NCBI GenBank assembly: GCA_030634505.1
Contig: DAOWAQ010000123.1
Coordinates: 1-6,225 of the forward strand
Source: Calditrichia bacterium
GTDB taxonomy: Bacteria; Calditrichota; Calditrichia; JAJRVZ01
Direction of reading: 5' to 3'
DNA length: 6,225 nucleotides
The notes below the pieces were generated by a model. The model searched no databases. It was not told the origin of the DNA and saw only the letters and a list, made by a program, of their open reading frames with translations. Made by a program: the position numbers and the translations under genes. Below are positions 5,488 to 6,225 of this stretch, piece by piece (position 1 is the first letter of the stretch; each line of letters starts with the position of its first letter).

Positions 5488-6225
5488 CTATCTGTCGATT
5501 TCTCCAAGTACAATATCAAGACTACCCAAAACTGCAACAAGGTCTCCAATCATTATCCCAGGTGCGATTGCCTGCAAAACACTTAAATTACAAAAGGCCG
5601 GTGAGCGCACTTTCACTCTATATGGAATTTTGTCACCTTCACTGACAATAAAATATCCCAGTTCACCACGTGGTGTTTCTGTACGAACATATATTTCACC
5701 TTTTGGAACTTTTACAATCTTAGGAATTTTTTCTTTAACATCACCATCCGGCAACTCTTTGGCAGCCTGACGAATAATTTTTAAACTTTCAAGCATTTCT
5801 TCGACTTTTACCCAGTACCTGTCCCAATTGTCACCGAGTGTCCCCTTAGCGCCTTCTCCGACTACTGTCTTAAAATCAAAGCGGTCATAAAGAGAGTAGG
5901 GTTCATCTTTTCGAAGATCAAAGTTCACACCTGAGCCTCTTAAACTTGGACCGGAAACACCGTATGAAATTCCAACTTCGGGGGGAAGGACTCCAACATT
6001 GGCTGTTCGTTCAATGAAAATTTTATTAAATGAAAGTAAATCATTATAATCTTTTATTTTTGGTTCGAAATAATCACAGAATTCCAAAACTTTTTGTGTC
6101 CATCCATCAGGCGCATCATGAGATAATCCGCCAACCCACATATAATTGTAAAGTAATCGTGCGCCGCAAATTTCTTCAAACAAATCCAGAATGTGCTCAC
6201 GTTCGCGAAACATATAAAGAAACGG
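5488..6225 (-). CDS. nuoD: NADH-quinone oxidoreductase subunit D (NuoD), C-terminal part, cut by window edge
   Basis: NuoD is the 49-kDa-type subunit, related to the large subunit of [NiFe] hydrogenases, that lines the quinone pocket with NuoB and NuoH. The frame stays open from its TAG stop (5488-5490) to the window edge, giving 245 residues; the family is about 400, so the N-terminal 40% is missing. The ATG at 6213 is internal: the frame continues upstream (PFLY) and the motif FREREHILDLFEEICGARLL lies mid-protein in the family. Other signatures are GVSGPSLRGSGVNFDLRKDEPYSLYDRFDF, cited here as the GSGVNFDLR core, then PRGELGYFIVSEG and the closing LGSLDIVLGEIDR. The hydrogenase C-terminal DPCxxC nickel motif is absent, as expected for NuoD. 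In Bacteroides-type operons nuoC and nuoD can be fused; this cannot be judged here because the N-terminus is off the window. Confidence 0.96.
   Translation of the reverse strand, partial: PFLYMFREREHILDLFEEICGARLLYNYMWVGGLSHDAPDGWTQKVLEFCDYFEPKIKDYNDLLSFNKIFIERTANVGVLPPEVGISYGVSGPSLRGSGVNFDLRKDEPYSLYDRFDFKTVVGEGAKGTLGDNWDRYWVKVEEMLESLKIIRQAAKELPDGDVKEKIPKIVKVPKGEIYVRTETPRGELGYFIVSEGDKIPYRVKVRSPAFCNLSVLQAIAPGIMIGDLVAVLGSLDIVLGEIDR

Overview
The window is one stretch of a respiratory complex I (NADH-quinone oxidoreductase type, nuo) operon. Every gene lies on the minus strand, so transcription runs from position 6225 towards position 1. In that direction the order is nuoD (its N-terminal part lies outside the window), nuoH, nuoI, nuoJ, nuoK, nuoL and nuoM (its C-terminal part lies outside the window). 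All seven products are recognisable from family motifs and length. No unrelated gene, RNA gene, transposase or CRISPR array is visible.

The sequence is AT-rich. nuoD is followed directly by nuoH, without the nuoE, nuoF and nuoG genes that separate them in the 14-subunit operon of E. coli. This D-H-I-J-K-L-M order is the layout of the 11-subunit complexes found in many Bacteroidota and Chlorobiota and, in a different gene order, in cyanobacteria and chloroplasts. Good Shine-Dalgarno sequences (GGAG or GGAGG) precede nuoH, J, K, L and M. That fits a Chlorobi/Ignavibacteria-like or deep-branching relative better than typical Bacteroidia, which rarely use them. The assignment to this broad group is inference.

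NuoD and NuoI belong to the peripheral arm that carries electrons to quinone. NuoH forms the membrane floor of the quinone chamber. NuoJ and NuoK form the link to the antiporter-like pumps NuoL and NuoM. The key ion-path residues are present: NuoK E36 and E73, NuoL E145, K229 and K407, NuoM E144 and K236. The enzyme therefore looks functional. With no NADH-input module encoded here, the electron donor is an open question; ferredoxin or a separately encoded module are candidates.

Spacing is tight at most junctions: J/K overlap by 4 bp, K/L are 17 bp apart, L/M 22 bp, and H/I 32 bp. Two gaps are longer and both hold repeats. The 81-bp nuoD-nuoH gap contains seven tandem copies of a degenerate heptamer. 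The roughly 200-bp nuoI-nuoJ gap contains a composite inverted-repeat element: two octamer arrays in opposite orientation flank a central imperfect palindrome, and one array runs across the nuoI stop codon. These repeats are the least ordinary part of the window.
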